Shown: one piece after another, positions 39,972 to 48,292 of the stretch | Layout: each line of letters opens with the position of its first letter | Position numbering within the stretch: the first letter of the stretch is position 1 | Assembly: GCF_008629675.1 (NCBI RefSeq) | Contig: NZ_VWOX01000003.1 | Coordinates: forward strand, 558,001-622,000 | Reading direction: 5' to 3' | DNA: 64,000 nt | Source of the DNA: Roseiconus nitratireducens | GTDB lineage: Bacteria; Planctomycetota; Planctomycetia; Pirellulales; Pirellulaceae | Translations under genes and position numbers: made by a program | Notes under the pieces: model-generated | Seen by the model: only the letters and a program-made list of their open reading frames with translations | Told to the model about the DNA's origin: nothing | Databases searched by the model: none

Positions 39972-42881
39972 TTGAATTCAGAACACTCGGTTGACGACCG
40001 CGACGCGGACGGCCAGCCGCCCGATGATTCCTGCGACTTGATCGCAGCTCCAAGTTGGTACGGCGAAGAGATACACCCATCATCGATTGGTCGATTTCGA
40101 GACTGCCTGGATGATGGCTGGTCAGAACATCTGATTGGCAACCGGCTGGGTCAATTTGAATTGGCTGAAAAGATCGGCGAAGGGGCAATGGGCGTCGTCT
40201 TTCGAGGAACGGGTCCGTCGCGTACCGAAGTCGCGGTCAAGGTGCTCCGCCCTGAATTGGCGAGTCGACCGAATGTTGTTGAACGATTCCGAAAGGAAGC
40301 AAAGCTACTCGCGAAACTCGATAGCCCGGCGATCACGCGAATCGTGGAAATCGGCGAGGATCGGGGGCTTCGGTACATCGTGATGGAGCTCGTCCGGGGA
40401 ATTTCCCTGCGAGAGCACATTCGGCGACACGGACCATTGGACGAGCGGATTGCCCTACAAATCGTTCGGGAAATCGCAGCCAACCTTGATGTGTTGCATC
40501 AAAGCGAGATCATCCATCGTGATATCAAGCCATCAAACATTCTGATTGATGCGGATTCGATTCAAAACCTCGATGCGACGGCTGATGCAAGATGGACCGG
40601 GCAGTTTCCTGAGGGTGCGATCAAGATCTCCGATTTCGGATTGGCTCGGTTTGTGACTCAGTCCGAATCGATGGACGTGACCCGAGCGGACGCAGTGATC
40701 GGAACCCTGCAGTACATGGCCCCCGAGCAACTGTTGCGAGATTCTGAGATTTCAACCGCCGCAGACGTCTACTCGGTCGGAGCGACGCTTTTCGAAATGC
40801 TTTCCGGCCGGCCCCCGATGGAAAACGGCAGCCTGTTCAACCTCGCCGACCAGCATCTGAATTCAAGGCCGCCGCGGTTGACAGCGATGTCGGTTCCCGT
40901 CAGTGAACCTGTGTCCGATCTTGTTGCCAGAGCCTTGGAGAAAAGCCCGGCACATCGATTCCCCGATGCCGCAGCTTTTCTGGCTGAAGTCGATGCCATC
41001 ATCAATGGCCAACCCACGCGGCTCGATTCGTACCAGGGACCTCAGAAGACACAGCGCGGCAAGACCATTGTTTATGAAATAGCATGCGAACTGGAAGCAT
41101 CGCCACAGGCGCTTTGGCCGCATGTCTCCAATACGGAGCGGATCAATCGCGCCATCGACCTTCCGCCGGTCGAATACACCATCGAAGATCAGCGAAACTC
41201 GGCGATCCGTAAGATTGGAACGGTTCGGATCTTGAACGTTGGTTTCCAATGGTTGGAGTACCCTTTCGAATGGGTCGAAACGAAGCGATTTTCGATCCTT
41301 CGGCAGTTCATCCGGGGACCGCTCAAGTGGATGACCAGCACCGTTGAACTTCATCCGAACGGCGGTGGAACGAGGCTTGTCCACCGAATCGAAGTGCTGC
41401 CCTCAGGCGTGTTCGGTCGTTTGCTGGCGAACTATCAAATTGGCCTGCAGTCAGCGAGAAAGTTCAAAAAAGTTTACCATCGCATCGATGCTATCCTGAG
41501 CAAAGGTCGCGCGTCGACTTCGCCGAACCGGACGGAAGGGCAAGGTGCCGGCCAGGACCCGTTTGAGTCGAGTCGCACGCTCTCGAGCAAGAAGACAGGG
41601 CAAGTCGATTCGATCATCGGTCGCCTCGCCGATCGCAATCTGGATCGGTCGGTGTTGATGGAACTGTCCAGACTGATTCGACATGCACCGCCGCAGGTAG
41701 TCGGACGAATCCGGCCGATCGAACTTGCTCGCCGGCTGGGGTTTCCGCGACATGCGGTGATCGAAGCCTGTTTGCACGCAACGGATGCGGGCTTGCTGCA
41801 GCACCAATGGGACATCTATTGCCCCTCCTGCAAAGTCCCAACGACGCACGTGCGCGAATTGAGCGAAGTTGCAGATCACGGGCGATGTCAAGTCTGTGAC
41901 CTTGAATTTCGAAACGATCTCGCTCACCAAGTCGAGATCGTCTTTACCGCTCACCCTAAGATCCGGTCCTCAGACACTCGCGTGTACTGCATCGGCGGAC
42001 CTTGGCATTTGCCCAATGTGGTCGCGCAGTGTTTGCTCGATCCGAAGTCGACGCGACAGTTGTTGCTGCCACTCGCAGAAGGCAAATACCGGATCCGCAG
42101 CCCCCAGCTATCCATTTCTGTTTCCTTGGTCGTCGACCGGCAAGCACGTCAAGAGATGACGGAAATCGAATTCAGTGAATCATCCCAGATCGCCGAACTC
42201 CCGCCGTTGCGTGATCAATTCCAGTCAATGACGATCAAGAATGACTTTCACCGAGATGTCCTCGTCCGAATTGAACGCGCCGATTACCAAACCGACATTC
42301 TTTCGGCAACCGATGTCGCATCGTTTTCAACCTTCCGGCGGCTGTTCCCCAATGAATTGCCGCCGGTGGACCATCCGATATCGATTCCCGAGGTGACATT
42401 CCTGGTCAGTTCCCACACCGATCATGAGCAGGGCGACACCACGCAGGAGCAGCAGTACACGAAGTTGCGAGAACGATTGCAAGTTGTCCAAAGTTTGGTG
42501 GCGTCATTCAACGGATGTTGTGTCAAGTCCGTCGCGGAAACGACGATTTCGGCATTCCATGATCCTGGCGATGCATTGAATGCTGCGAAGCAATTAGCAC
42601 GCAGATCCGAAACGTGCTTTCGGTCCCGGTGCGCACTGCATTCCGGCCCAGCCGTGATGATGACCGTGACCGATCGCATTGAGTATTTCGGCAAGACATT
42701 TGTCGATTCGATCGAGCTTGCTCAGCTTGCCAACGAAGGTGAAATCTTGATGTCGCAAGAGACTTATGATCGTTGGATCGCAAAGCAGCACCCCGACGTC
42801 CCTCTGCCGGCCACAGACCGACGTGTGGTTCCGCTAAATCGCAGCGGTCGGCAACAGAAGATCGTTGTGTTGCGCGGTTGA
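39972..42881 (+). CDS. Ser/Thr protein kinase fused to SRPBCC, DUF5939-like and degenerate nucleotidyl-cyclase domains
   Basis: 969 residues from TTG 39972, chosen for the GGAGAG 9 nt upstream; TTG 39891 is an alternative. The kinase domain (about 61-345) is complete: IGEGAMG at 68-74, Lys90 in VAVKVL, HRDIKPSN with Asp184, DFG at 221-223 and APEQ. Next comes an SRPBCC/polyketide-cyclase-like module (~365-510, ACELEASPQALWPHVSNTERINR), a helical and zinc-ribbon region (CPSC...CQVC, ~617-642) like DUF5939 proteins, and a class III cyclase-like domain (~806-938). That last part keeps ALHSGPAV and RIEYFGKT but lacks the metal-binding aspartates (FLVSSHTD, KSVAETTISAF), so it is probably inactive. 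No transmembrane segment is seen. It converges on an ECF sigma gene. Confidence 0.85.
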   Translation: MNSEHSVDDRDADGQPPDDSCDLIAAPSWYGEEIHPSSIGRFRDCLDDGWSEHLIGNRLGQFELAEKIGEGAMGVVFRGTGPSRTEVAVKVLRPELASRPNVVERFRKEAKLLAKLDSPAITRIVEIGEDRGLRYIVMELVRGISLREHIRRHGPLDERIALQIVREIAANLDVLHQSEIIHRDIKPSNILIDADSIQNLDATADARWTGQFPEGAIKISDFGLARFVTQSESMDVTRADAVIGTLQYMAPEQLLRDSEISTAADVYSVGATLFEMLSGRPPMENGSLFNLADQHLNSRPPRLTAMSVPVSEPVSDLVARALEKSPAHRFPDAAAFLAEVDAIINGQPTRLDSYQGPQKTQRGKTIVYEIACELEASPQALWPHVSNTERINRAIDLPPVEYTIEDQRNSAIRKIGTVRILNVGFQWLEYPFEWVETKRFSILRQFIRGPLKWMTSTVELHPNGGGTRLVHRIEVLPSGVFGRLLANYQIGLQSARKFKKVYHRIDAILSKGRASTSPNRTEGQGAGQDPFESSRTLSSKKTGQVDSIIGRLADRNLDRSVLMELSRLIRHAPPQVVGRIRPIELARRLGFPRHAVIEACLHATDAGLLQHQWDIYCPSCKVPTTHVRELSEVADHGRCQVCDLEFRNDLAHQVEIVFTAHPKIRSSDTRVYCIGGPWHLPNVVAQCLLDPKSTRQLLLPLAEGKYRIRSPQLSISVSLVVDRQARQEMTEIEFSESSQIAELPPLRDQFQSMTIKNDFHRDVLVRIERADYQTDILSATDVASFSTFRRLFPNELPPVDHPISIPEVTFLVSSHTDHEQGDTTQEQQYTKLRERLQVVQSLVASFNGCCVKSVAETTISAFHDPGDALNAAKQLARRSETCFRSRCALHSGPAVMMTVTDRIEYFGKTFVDSIELAQLANEGEILMSQETYDRWIAKQHPDVPLPATDRRVVPLNRSGRQQKIVVLRG

Positions 42882-42911
42882 GCTTGCAGATCTTTCGGCC
42901 GACGCCCCTCG

Positions 42912-43643
42912 TCAAGAGCTTAGGTATTTTTTTAAGCCGAGCTCACGGAGTTCCCGATCAACCTCCTCGGCGGAATCCGACAGCAGCGACTTTTCGACCT
43001 CCGTTCGCATCAACTCGCCGAAACGATCTCTCGCCCGTTTCAGCGTTTGCCGCAGCCAGGCCGCGGTAACTTCTCGATTCAGTCGTTCTCCCGTCAATGT
43101 TGCGAGTTGACTGGAATCGAGACGGGGGTGCTGCGCGCGAAGCTTGAGAACGAGTGAATAACAGCTTCCGTTGTTTGCATCCGCCGCATCCATCGCCAAC
43201 CAGGTGCGGCTCAACACCTCACGGCGCCACTCTTGATCGAACGTGTCATCGATTGGGGGTGAATACGATGGCTCCCGCCCCTGAAGCAACTCGACCGCAC
43301 ACGTTCGGGGCCGCGTTTGTTGCCGACGAAAGTGGTCGTTGACAAGATTCGTTAGCGACCGTTTGAGGTAGTCACGGAATCGCCCGCGGTCGGGGCTGGC
43401 CCTTCGAAAATCCCCTCGAACGAATTTGAAAGCGAACTCTTGGGCAAGGTCGTCGGCGATATCAGGGTCGCGACAGACCGCCAACAGATAGCGATAGGCA
43501 GGCCCCGCGTAGCGCAGCAGCAAATCTCGATGACCCTTGGATGGTCCCCCGACATCGTCGGAGACGGATTCAAAGATCGCTGACCAATGCGTTTGAATCT
43601 GGCTCAGCCGGCTCGCTTCGACTTCGGGAGGATCGGGCTTCAT
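42912..43643 (-). CDS. RNA polymerase ECF-type sigma factor
   Basis: 243 residues. Sigma region 2 is visible as RYAGPAYRYLLAVCRDPDIADDLAQEFAFKFV with the following RGRFRDYLKRSLTNLVNDHFRR, and region 4 as LDSSQLATLTGERLNREVTAAWLRQTLKRARDRFGELM. A Cys- and Pro-containing linker joins them. Planctomycete ECF groups are often paired with Ser/Thr kinases, and the gene ends 30 bp from the convergent kinase gene. There is no anti-sigma factor next to it, so kinase-based control is plausible but unshown. Confidence 0.88.
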   Translation of the reverse strand: MKPDPPEVEASRLSQIQTHWSAIFESVSDDVGGPSKGHRDLLLRYAGPAYRYLLAVCRDPDIADDLAQEFAFKFVRGDFRRASPDRGRFRDYLKRSLTNLVNDHFRRQQTRPRTCAVELLQGREPSYSPPIDDTFDQEWRREVLSRTWLAMDAADANNGSCYSLVLKLRAQHPRLDSSQLATLTGERLNREVTAAWLRQTLKRARDRFGELMRTEVEKSLLSDSAEEVDRELRELGLKKYLSS

Positions 43644-43738
43644 CGTTCCGGAATGACACGTTGTGAATGCGGACTTGCCGAGAGGTCACCGCCCAGGCTA
43701 TCTGAGCGACATCGTAATTCGTCACCAGCGCCGCTACT

Positions 43739-43990
43739 TCATTTCGACGGTCGACCATCCATTTGAATCGAAAGGTCGTCGGCCTGCGGGTCCTGTTCTG
43801 ATTCCCGCCCACCGTCGTCTCTCCGGTTCTCCCCGACGCCGTACAGCAGGTAGCCTCCGTTGTGGGGACGATAGATCGGCGGTTGCCCGGAGTAGACACC
43901 TTGCGGAAGCTGCGCGGAGTACTTGGGGACGAGTTCGCCGAGTCGTTTCGGGTAAACACCATGTTCCGCATGGAAGGCGGCGAGCGTTCA
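43739..43990 (-). pseudogene. C-terminal remnant of a conserved planctomycete protein
   Basis: On the minus strand, a frame ending at TGA 43739-43741 encodes TLAAFHAEHGVYPKRLGELV, then PKY...LPQGVYSGQPPIYR, then GGYLLYGVGENRRDDGG and QADDLSIQ. This is the typical end of a widespread family in Pirellulaceae (pattern AYxxEHGxYPxxLxELVP ... GYLLYSVGxNxxDDGG). Just upstream the frame meets TGA at 43988-43990, although a related segment (ARQRFLNVEAA) continues beyond it, so the gene is broken by a nonsense change and its N-terminal part is missing. No start codon or binding site fits. It lies upstream of a divergent membrane protein gene, between it and the ECF sigma gene. Confidence 0.55.
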
Positions 43991-44093
43991 CGCGGCCTCC
44001 ACGTTCAAGAATCGCTGCCTGGCACGAGGGGGCCTCTCGGATGTTGGGCGGGGCGTGTTGTCCGGAGCCCGTCGAATCCGCCGGCAAAAAACC

Positions 44094-44134
44094 TTGACAT
44101 TCGAACGGCACCTTCGTACTTTGTATCGCAAAGT
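44094..44134 (+). promoter_or_regulatory. Sigma-70-type promoter overlapped by CTTTG-N5-CAAAG operator
   Basis: TTGACA at 44094-44099, a 17-bp spacer, and TACTTT at 44117-44122 make a good promoter for the membrane protein/regulator pair. A perfect palindrome ACTTTG-TATCG-CAAAGT (44118-44134) covers the -10 box, as expected for a repressor site. The same palindrome occurs upstream of ispH. Confidence 0.7.
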
Positions 44135-44168
44135 CAGTCGCCCGAGTTTTCACTCATCCGGGACACCC

Positions 44169-44780
44169 GTGGAACTTCGCGAAGCACTTCAGCAGATCTC
44201 CGACATTCGGCAGCAGATGGCACGCAGCGAAGTGTTCCGCGGCTATCGCTCGCTGACGGTCGGATTCTCCGGAGTGCTGGGGTTGCTGGCTGCCGGTCTG
44301 CAGCCCCTGTGGGTGCCGTCGCCGGCGAGCGACTTGGAGCGTTATCTGGCTCTTTGGTCAATCGTTGCTTGCCTCAGCGTTTTGATTGCGGGGACGGAGT
44401 TGTATCTGAGAGCAAAAGACAACGAATCGGCGCTTGCACGCGGGATGACACGGCTGGCGGTGGAGCAGTTCTTGCCCTGCCTGGTCGTTGGAGCCTTGCT
44501 GACGGTTTGCATCTATCGCAATGCACCCAGCGTCGCGTGGATGTTACCCGGGCTCTGGTCTCTGGTTTTCGGATTGGGAATCTTCGCCTCTTGGCGATTG
44601 TTACCACCGCCGGTCGTTTGGGCGGGTCTGTACTACGTCGCCTGCGGCTGCGGTTGCTTGAGATGGGGGCAGGGGGAGTACGCCTTTTCACCTTGGCAGA
44701 TGGCCTTGGCTTTCGGCGGAGGACAATTGCTGTGCGCGGCAATCCTGTACTGGACGTTGGAGCGAAAACATGCCTCGTAG
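44169..44780 (+). CDS. Small membrane protein coupled to winged-helix regulator
   Basis: 203 residues from GTG 44169, which lies just after the promoter; the frame is open to 44055, but that would include the promoter. An N-terminal soluble helix (LREALQQISDIRQQMARSEVFRGYRS) is followed by five or so hydrophobic segments. No enzymatic motif is seen. It overlaps the regulator gene by 11 bp (ATG of the next gene inside its end), so the two are translationally coupled. Pairs of a small membrane protein and a winged-helix repressor of this kind are known in many bacteria without an agreed function. Confidence 0.8.
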   Translation: MELREALQQISDIRQQMARSEVFRGYRSLTVGFSGVLGLLAAGLQPLWVPSPASDLERYLALWSIVACLSVLIAGTELYLRAKDNESALARGMTRLAVEQFLPCLVVGALLTVCIYRNAPSVAWMLPGLWSLVFGLGIFASWRLLPPPVVWAGLYYVACGCGCLRWGQGEYAFSPWQMALAFGGGQLLCAAILYWTLERKHAS

Positions 44781-45195
44781 AACGAAGCGAAACGAACCCT
44801 CCGGCGATTCACCGTCATCGGGGCGTGCTGGTCGATTTTCCTATCAGGGGCTGGAGCGGGTGATGCATGAAAAAGCACGCCTGGGGATCCTGGCTTCTTT
44901 GGCGGCCAATGTCGACGGCGTGTTGTTCAACGACTTGAAGCAACTGTGCTCGCTGACCGATGGCAACCTCAGCAGGCACCTGGGCGTGCTGAGCGAAGCG
45001 GGCCTGGTTGAGATCTGGAAGGGCAGTAGCGGGTCGCGGCCGCAGACGATGTATCGCTTGACCGATACCGGCCGCGAACGATTTGCCGAATACATCGACG
45101 TCTTGGAAAAGGTCGTCGCTGATGCGCGGCTGCAATCGCAAACCGACGCCGAATTGGATCGTTCGGGGCTGCCGGGCCGATGGTCACCTGGCTGA
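44770..45195 (+). CDS. Winged-helix transcriptional regulator (HTH_34/PadR-MarR-like)
   Basis: 141 residues. After a basic N-terminus the domain runs YQGLERVMHEKARLGILASL, then FNDLKQLCSLTDGNLSRHLGVLSEAGLVEIWKG and PQTMYRLTDTGRERFAEYIDVLEKVV, a clear winged helix with recognition helix TDGNLSRHL. It probably binds the CTTTG-N5-CAAAG palindromes at 44118-44134 (own promoter) and 45220-45236 (upstream of ispH), giving autoregulation and possible control of ispH. The target is inferred from position and symmetry. Confidence 0.85.
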   Translation: MPRRTKRNEPSGDSPSSGRAGRFSYQGLERVMHEKARLGILASLAANVDGVLFNDLKQLCSLTDGNLSRHLGVLSEAGLVEIWKGSSGSRPQTMYRLTDTGRERFAEYIDVLEKVVADARLQSQTDAELDRSGLPGRWSPG

Positions 45196-45219
45196 CCCCT
45201 TCCCTTTTTTTGCACCTTC

Positions 45220-45236
45220 ACTTTGCGTTACAAAGC
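45220..45236. promoter_or_regulatory. Second CTTTG-N5-CAAAG palindrome, upstream of ispH
   Basis: ACTTTG-CGTTA-CAAAGC repeats the operator at 44118-44134 with identical 5-bp half-sites and spacing. It lies 24 bp past the regulator stop and 31 bp before the ispH start, and could overlap a promoter such as TTGCGT (45223) with TAATAA 17 bp on. Confidence 0.6.
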
Positions 45237-45266
45237 TTATCGGCCTAATAAGACAGGATCCTCTGC

Positions 45267-46133
45267 ATGAAAATTATTCGAGCCTCCGACCTGGGGATGT
45301 GCTTCGGTGTTCGCGACGCGTTGCAGATGACCCGGCAGATCCCCGATCCGACGCAGGTGACGATTCATGGCGAACTGGTCCACAACCCACGCGTGATCCA
45401 TCAACTGAGCCGGGCCGGTTTCCAACAAGCAGCCGAGAATGATCGAAGCGCGATGGCTTCGACGCCCCAGGTGCTGATCACGGCGCATGGCATCAGTGAT
45501 GCGGAAAGGAAGCGGCTGCGAGCCGCCGGAAAGCAATTGATCGACACGACGTGTCCGCTGGTTCGGCGAGTCCACGAGGCGGCGGTGCAACTGGCCGCTG
45601 AAGGACGGCATGTGTTGCTGATTGGAAAACCCGGGCACATCGAAGTGCTGGGCATCATCGAAGATTTAGAATCCTACGACGTCATTGCCAGTCCGCAGGA
45701 TGTCCGAGCCTACGAAAGTGAAACGCTGGGGGTGATCTGTCAAACGACCATGCCGATGCAAGCCGTCGATGAAATCAGGGCGTGCATTTCGCGGCGAAAC
45801 CCCCACGCGGACATTCGTTTCATCGACACGGTCTGCCATCCCACCAAGCGTCGACAGCAAGCGATGTCGGAACTGATCCGTCAAGTCGATGCGGTAGTGG
45901 TCGTGGGTGGCCGCAATTCCAACAACACTCGACGTCTGGCAGAACTCTGCCAACAACACGGCGTCCCCGCCGTGCACGTCACGTGCGCCGATGAAATCGA
46001 CCCAACTTGGTTCGGCGACGCTGAAACGGTTGGCCTGACCGCCGGCACGTCGACGTTGGACGAGACGATCAACGAGGTCCACGAGCGACTGGAAGCGATC
46101 GCAGCCAGCAAAGTACCGACAGATGCTGGCTGA
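45267..46133 (+). CDS. ispH: 4-Hydroxy-3-methylbut-2-enyl diphosphate reductase
   Basis: 288 residues. IspH makes IPP and DMAPP in the last step of the MEP isoprenoid pathway, using a 4Fe-4S cluster. The three cluster cysteines are Cys12 (LGMCFGVRDA), Cys96 (DTTCPLV) and Cys190 (DTVCHPTKRR). Substrate-binding His39 (LVHNPRV), His74 (AHGIS), His124 and Glu126 (KPGHIEVLG), and the GGRNSNNTRRLAEL segment are present. The start at ATG 45267 gives the standard N-terminus. It is downstream of the winged-helix regulator and a copy of its putative operator. Confidence 0.96.
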   Translation: MKIIRASDLGMCFGVRDALQMTRQIPDPTQVTIHGELVHNPRVIHQLSRAGFQQAAENDRSAMASTPQVLITAHGISDAERKRLRAAGKQLIDTTCPLVRRVHEAAVQLAAEGRHVLLIGKPGHIEVLGIIEDLESYDVIASPQDVRAYESETLGVICQTTMPMQAVDEIRACISRRNPHADIRFIDTVCHPTKRRQQAMSELIRQVDAVVVVGGRNSNNTRRLAELCQQHGVPAVHVTCADEIDPTWFGDAETVGLTAGTSTLDETINEVHERLEAIAASKVPTDAG

Positions 46134-46252
46134 GCACGCTCATCAGCCTGTAGCTGCAGTATCAATCGATCCATGTCTTGCGTCACAGATTCACCCTCCC
46201 GCTTGGAGATCGTACAGCTTTCCGAGTGCGGAAAAGACGTGCTTATCTTAAA

Positions 46253-46401
46253 TTCACCCTCCCTCCGGGAGGGTCAAAGGTGAGGCACGAGCCTTTGGGG
46301 AGGGTGTCCTAGAGAACGAGTTGAAAATCAAGGACGCCGGACGTGCCCTCCCCGCGTCGTCGCAGGCTCCTCCGCGACCCTCCCGCAAGCGGGAGGGTGA
46401 A
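46253..46401. repeat. MITE-like repeat, copy 3 (inverted orientation)
   Basis: Begins TTCACCCTCC, ends GGGAGGGTGAA, ~149 bp, and aligns with copies 1 and 2 as the reverse complement (TCAAAGGTGAGGCACGAGCC; GGGGAGGGTGTC; CCGCGTCGTCGCAGGCTCC). An extra half-terminus TTCACCCTCCCGCTTGGAG lies 60 bp upstream at 46193, also shared with the flank of copy 2. Confidence 0.85.
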
Positions 46402-46416
46402 GTGACTTGTGCTGCC

Positions 46417-46470
46417 GTCGCCCAACGACGGCAAGGTGTCACCTCCCACGCTCTGGCGAGCGTGGTTACC
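46417..46470. repeat. REP-like palindromes, inverted pair
   Basis: A degraded unit (GCCGTCGCCCAACGACGG) near 46414 and a reverse-oriented GCT-stem unit (CCACGCTC-TGGC-GAGCGTGG) at 46446-46465 followed by TTACC. Compared with other arrays the pair is flipped as a whole. It lies in the 414-bp gap between ispH and the radical SAM gene, which otherwise holds only the MITE-like repeat. Confidence 0.7.
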
Positions 46471-46547
46471 TCAAAATGTCGCTGTCCAGCGAGTCAACCG
46501 TCATCACGGATACGAACAACCCTCCAAATCAGATCAGCAGGTGAAGC

Positions 46548-48059
46548 ATGGGCAAGTACTGGATCCCGCGGGAGATGCGAATCGCGCCCGACCTGGACTC
46601 GGCGAGAACCGTCGGTCCGGTCCGAAAACAACACGCTCTGCTGATCAATCCGTTCTATCCCAAAGATCCGCATGCGAGTTTCGGCAAGCATGTGTTGACG
46701 CCGTCCCTGGCCCTGACCAGCATCGCGGGCAGCACGCCGGACCACTGGGACGTGGAGTACTGGGACGAGAACCTGCTGCAGGGCCCGCCGCCGTGTGATC
46801 CGGTTCCCGCCGTGGTTGGGATCTCCGTCCACCTGACGTTTGCGAATCGAGCTTACGAGCTTGCACGTTGGTACCGTGATCGCGGATCGATCGTCGTCTT
46901 GGGCGGCTTGCATGCGATTTCGTGCCCCGACGAGGTCGCGGCGCATGCCGACGTGCTGGCAATCGGAGACGGAGTTCAGTTGTGGGGACAGATTCTGCGT
47001 GACATCGATGCGGACAATCTAAAGGACGTGTACCGGGCCGGCTTCAAGCGACCCTACCGCGAAGACCCTCCGCCGCGACGTGACCTCCTGAAACGGAACG
47101 GATTCCTAACCACGACCAGCTTGATCGCCACCCGCGGTTGCCACAATCGATGTGGATTCTGCTATCTGTCCACGAAAGGGCTGCACATGCCGTACTCAAT
47201 GCGGGACGTCCAGCAGATCGCCGACGAGTTCCGACGCGACGGCCAACCGTATGCGGTGTTCACCGACAATAATCTGGGGTCCAACCCCGAGTACCTGCGT
47301 CGACTGTGTCGCGCCCTCCGACCGCTCGAGAAAATCTGGAGCGCCGCGGTCAGCATCGACGTGACCGATGATCCGTCGCTGGTTCGCGAGATGGCTTTGG
47401 CCGGGTGCACCGGAGTGTTCATCGGTTTCGAGTCGTTACAGAATGAAAACATCACGGATGCGAAGAAAAAGAGTCCTCGAACCGAGGACTACGCACGCCG
47501 CGTCGAACTGCTTCATCGCAACGGGATCCAAGTCAACGGAAGTTTCGTGTTGGGATTCGACCACGACCGGGAAGACGTGTTCGAAACCACCGTTCGATGG
47601 GTGGAGGAGAACCGCCTGGAGTGCGCGACGTTTCACATCATGACGCCGTATCCTGGGACTCCGCTGTTTCGGCAGATGGATTCCGAAGCGCGGTTGTTGC
47701 ACACCGATTGGAGCAAATACGACACCGCGAACGTCGTTTTTCGCCCCAAACACTTGACACCGGAACAGCTGTCCGAAGGTTACGAGTGGTGTTACCGGCG
47801 TCTCTTCTCCGCGGCGTCGATCTGGCGTCGACGGCCGCGAGACTGGCGGGCTGTTCCGGCCTACCTGGCGATGTCGTACTTGTACAAGCGTTCCAATCGT
47901 TTCTGGCATCTGCTGATCAAGTACCAGCTGACCGCCCGAGCCTGGCGACCGCTAGTCGAATTGACAAGAAGAAGACACCTTCGATTCCGCCGCCGCCTGG
48001 CCAAGCAGAATGTGGAGGATGTGGGACGCAGCAGCAGCGTCGTCTCCGCCGGCGTGTAG
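46548..48059 (+). CDS. B12-binding-type radical SAM protein
   Basis: 503 residues. The N-terminal ~150 residues form a B12-binding-like Rossmann domain (VVGISVHLTFANRAYELA; IVVLGGLHAISCPDEVAAHAD), though the classical DxHxxG motif is absent, as in many members. The radical SAM core has Cys198, Cys202 and Cys205 (GCHNRCGFCYLS) binding the 4Fe-4S cluster, then FTDNNLGSNPEYL, GVFIGFESL and GSFVLGFDHD. The C-terminal helical part (PYPGTPLFRQM) fits the same class. Relatives modify lipids, hopanoids or tetrapyrroles by methylation or rearrangement. The substrate here is unknown, and neighbours give no clear hint. Confidence 0.9.
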   Translation: MGKYWIPREMRIAPDLDSARTVGPVRKQHALLINPFYPKDPHASFGKHVLTPSLALTSIAGSTPDHWDVEYWDENLLQGPPPCDPVPAVVGISVHLTFANRAYELARWYRDRGSIVVLGGLHAISCPDEVAAHADVLAIGDGVQLWGQILRDIDADNLKDVYRAGFKRPYREDPPPRRDLLKRNGFLTTTSLIATRGCHNRCGFCYLSTKGLHMPYSMRDVQQIADEFRRDGQPYAVFTDNNLGSNPEYLRRLCRALRPLEKIWSAAVSIDVTDDPSLVREMALAGCTGVFIGFESLQNENITDAKKKSPRTEDYARRVELLHRNGIQVNGSFVLGFDHDREDVFETTVRWVEENRLECATFHIMTPYPGTPLFRQMDSEARLLHTDWSKYDTANVVFRPKHLTPEQLSEGYEWCYRRLFSAASIWRRRPRDWRAVPAYLAMSYLYKRSNRFWHLLIKYQLTARAWRPLVELTRRRHLRFRRRLAKQNVEDVGRSSSVVSAGV

Positions 48060-48292
48060 ATTCCCTCGATCCATTGACCCGCCAAGAAAATGAAGCGACG
48101 GTGCGGCTGCCGGTCGGCACCGGACCGGGACGGTTGCCGATGGAGGAGATGGAAATTTCATGGAATTTCAACCGTCGGAATGCGACCTGGCCGTCAACGC
48201 AACTTTATATTGCAGGCTGCCGCGCGACCGGGTGAAGTCGCCAACTGTTTCTGAGAGACGATCAGCTTCTCAACAATCCTCGGAGTCGATTC

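Noticed and set aside
43734-44153. 139-codon minus-strand frame
   Set aside because: This frame is random-looking; the meaningful sequence in the same place is another frame, reported as a remnant at 43739-43990.
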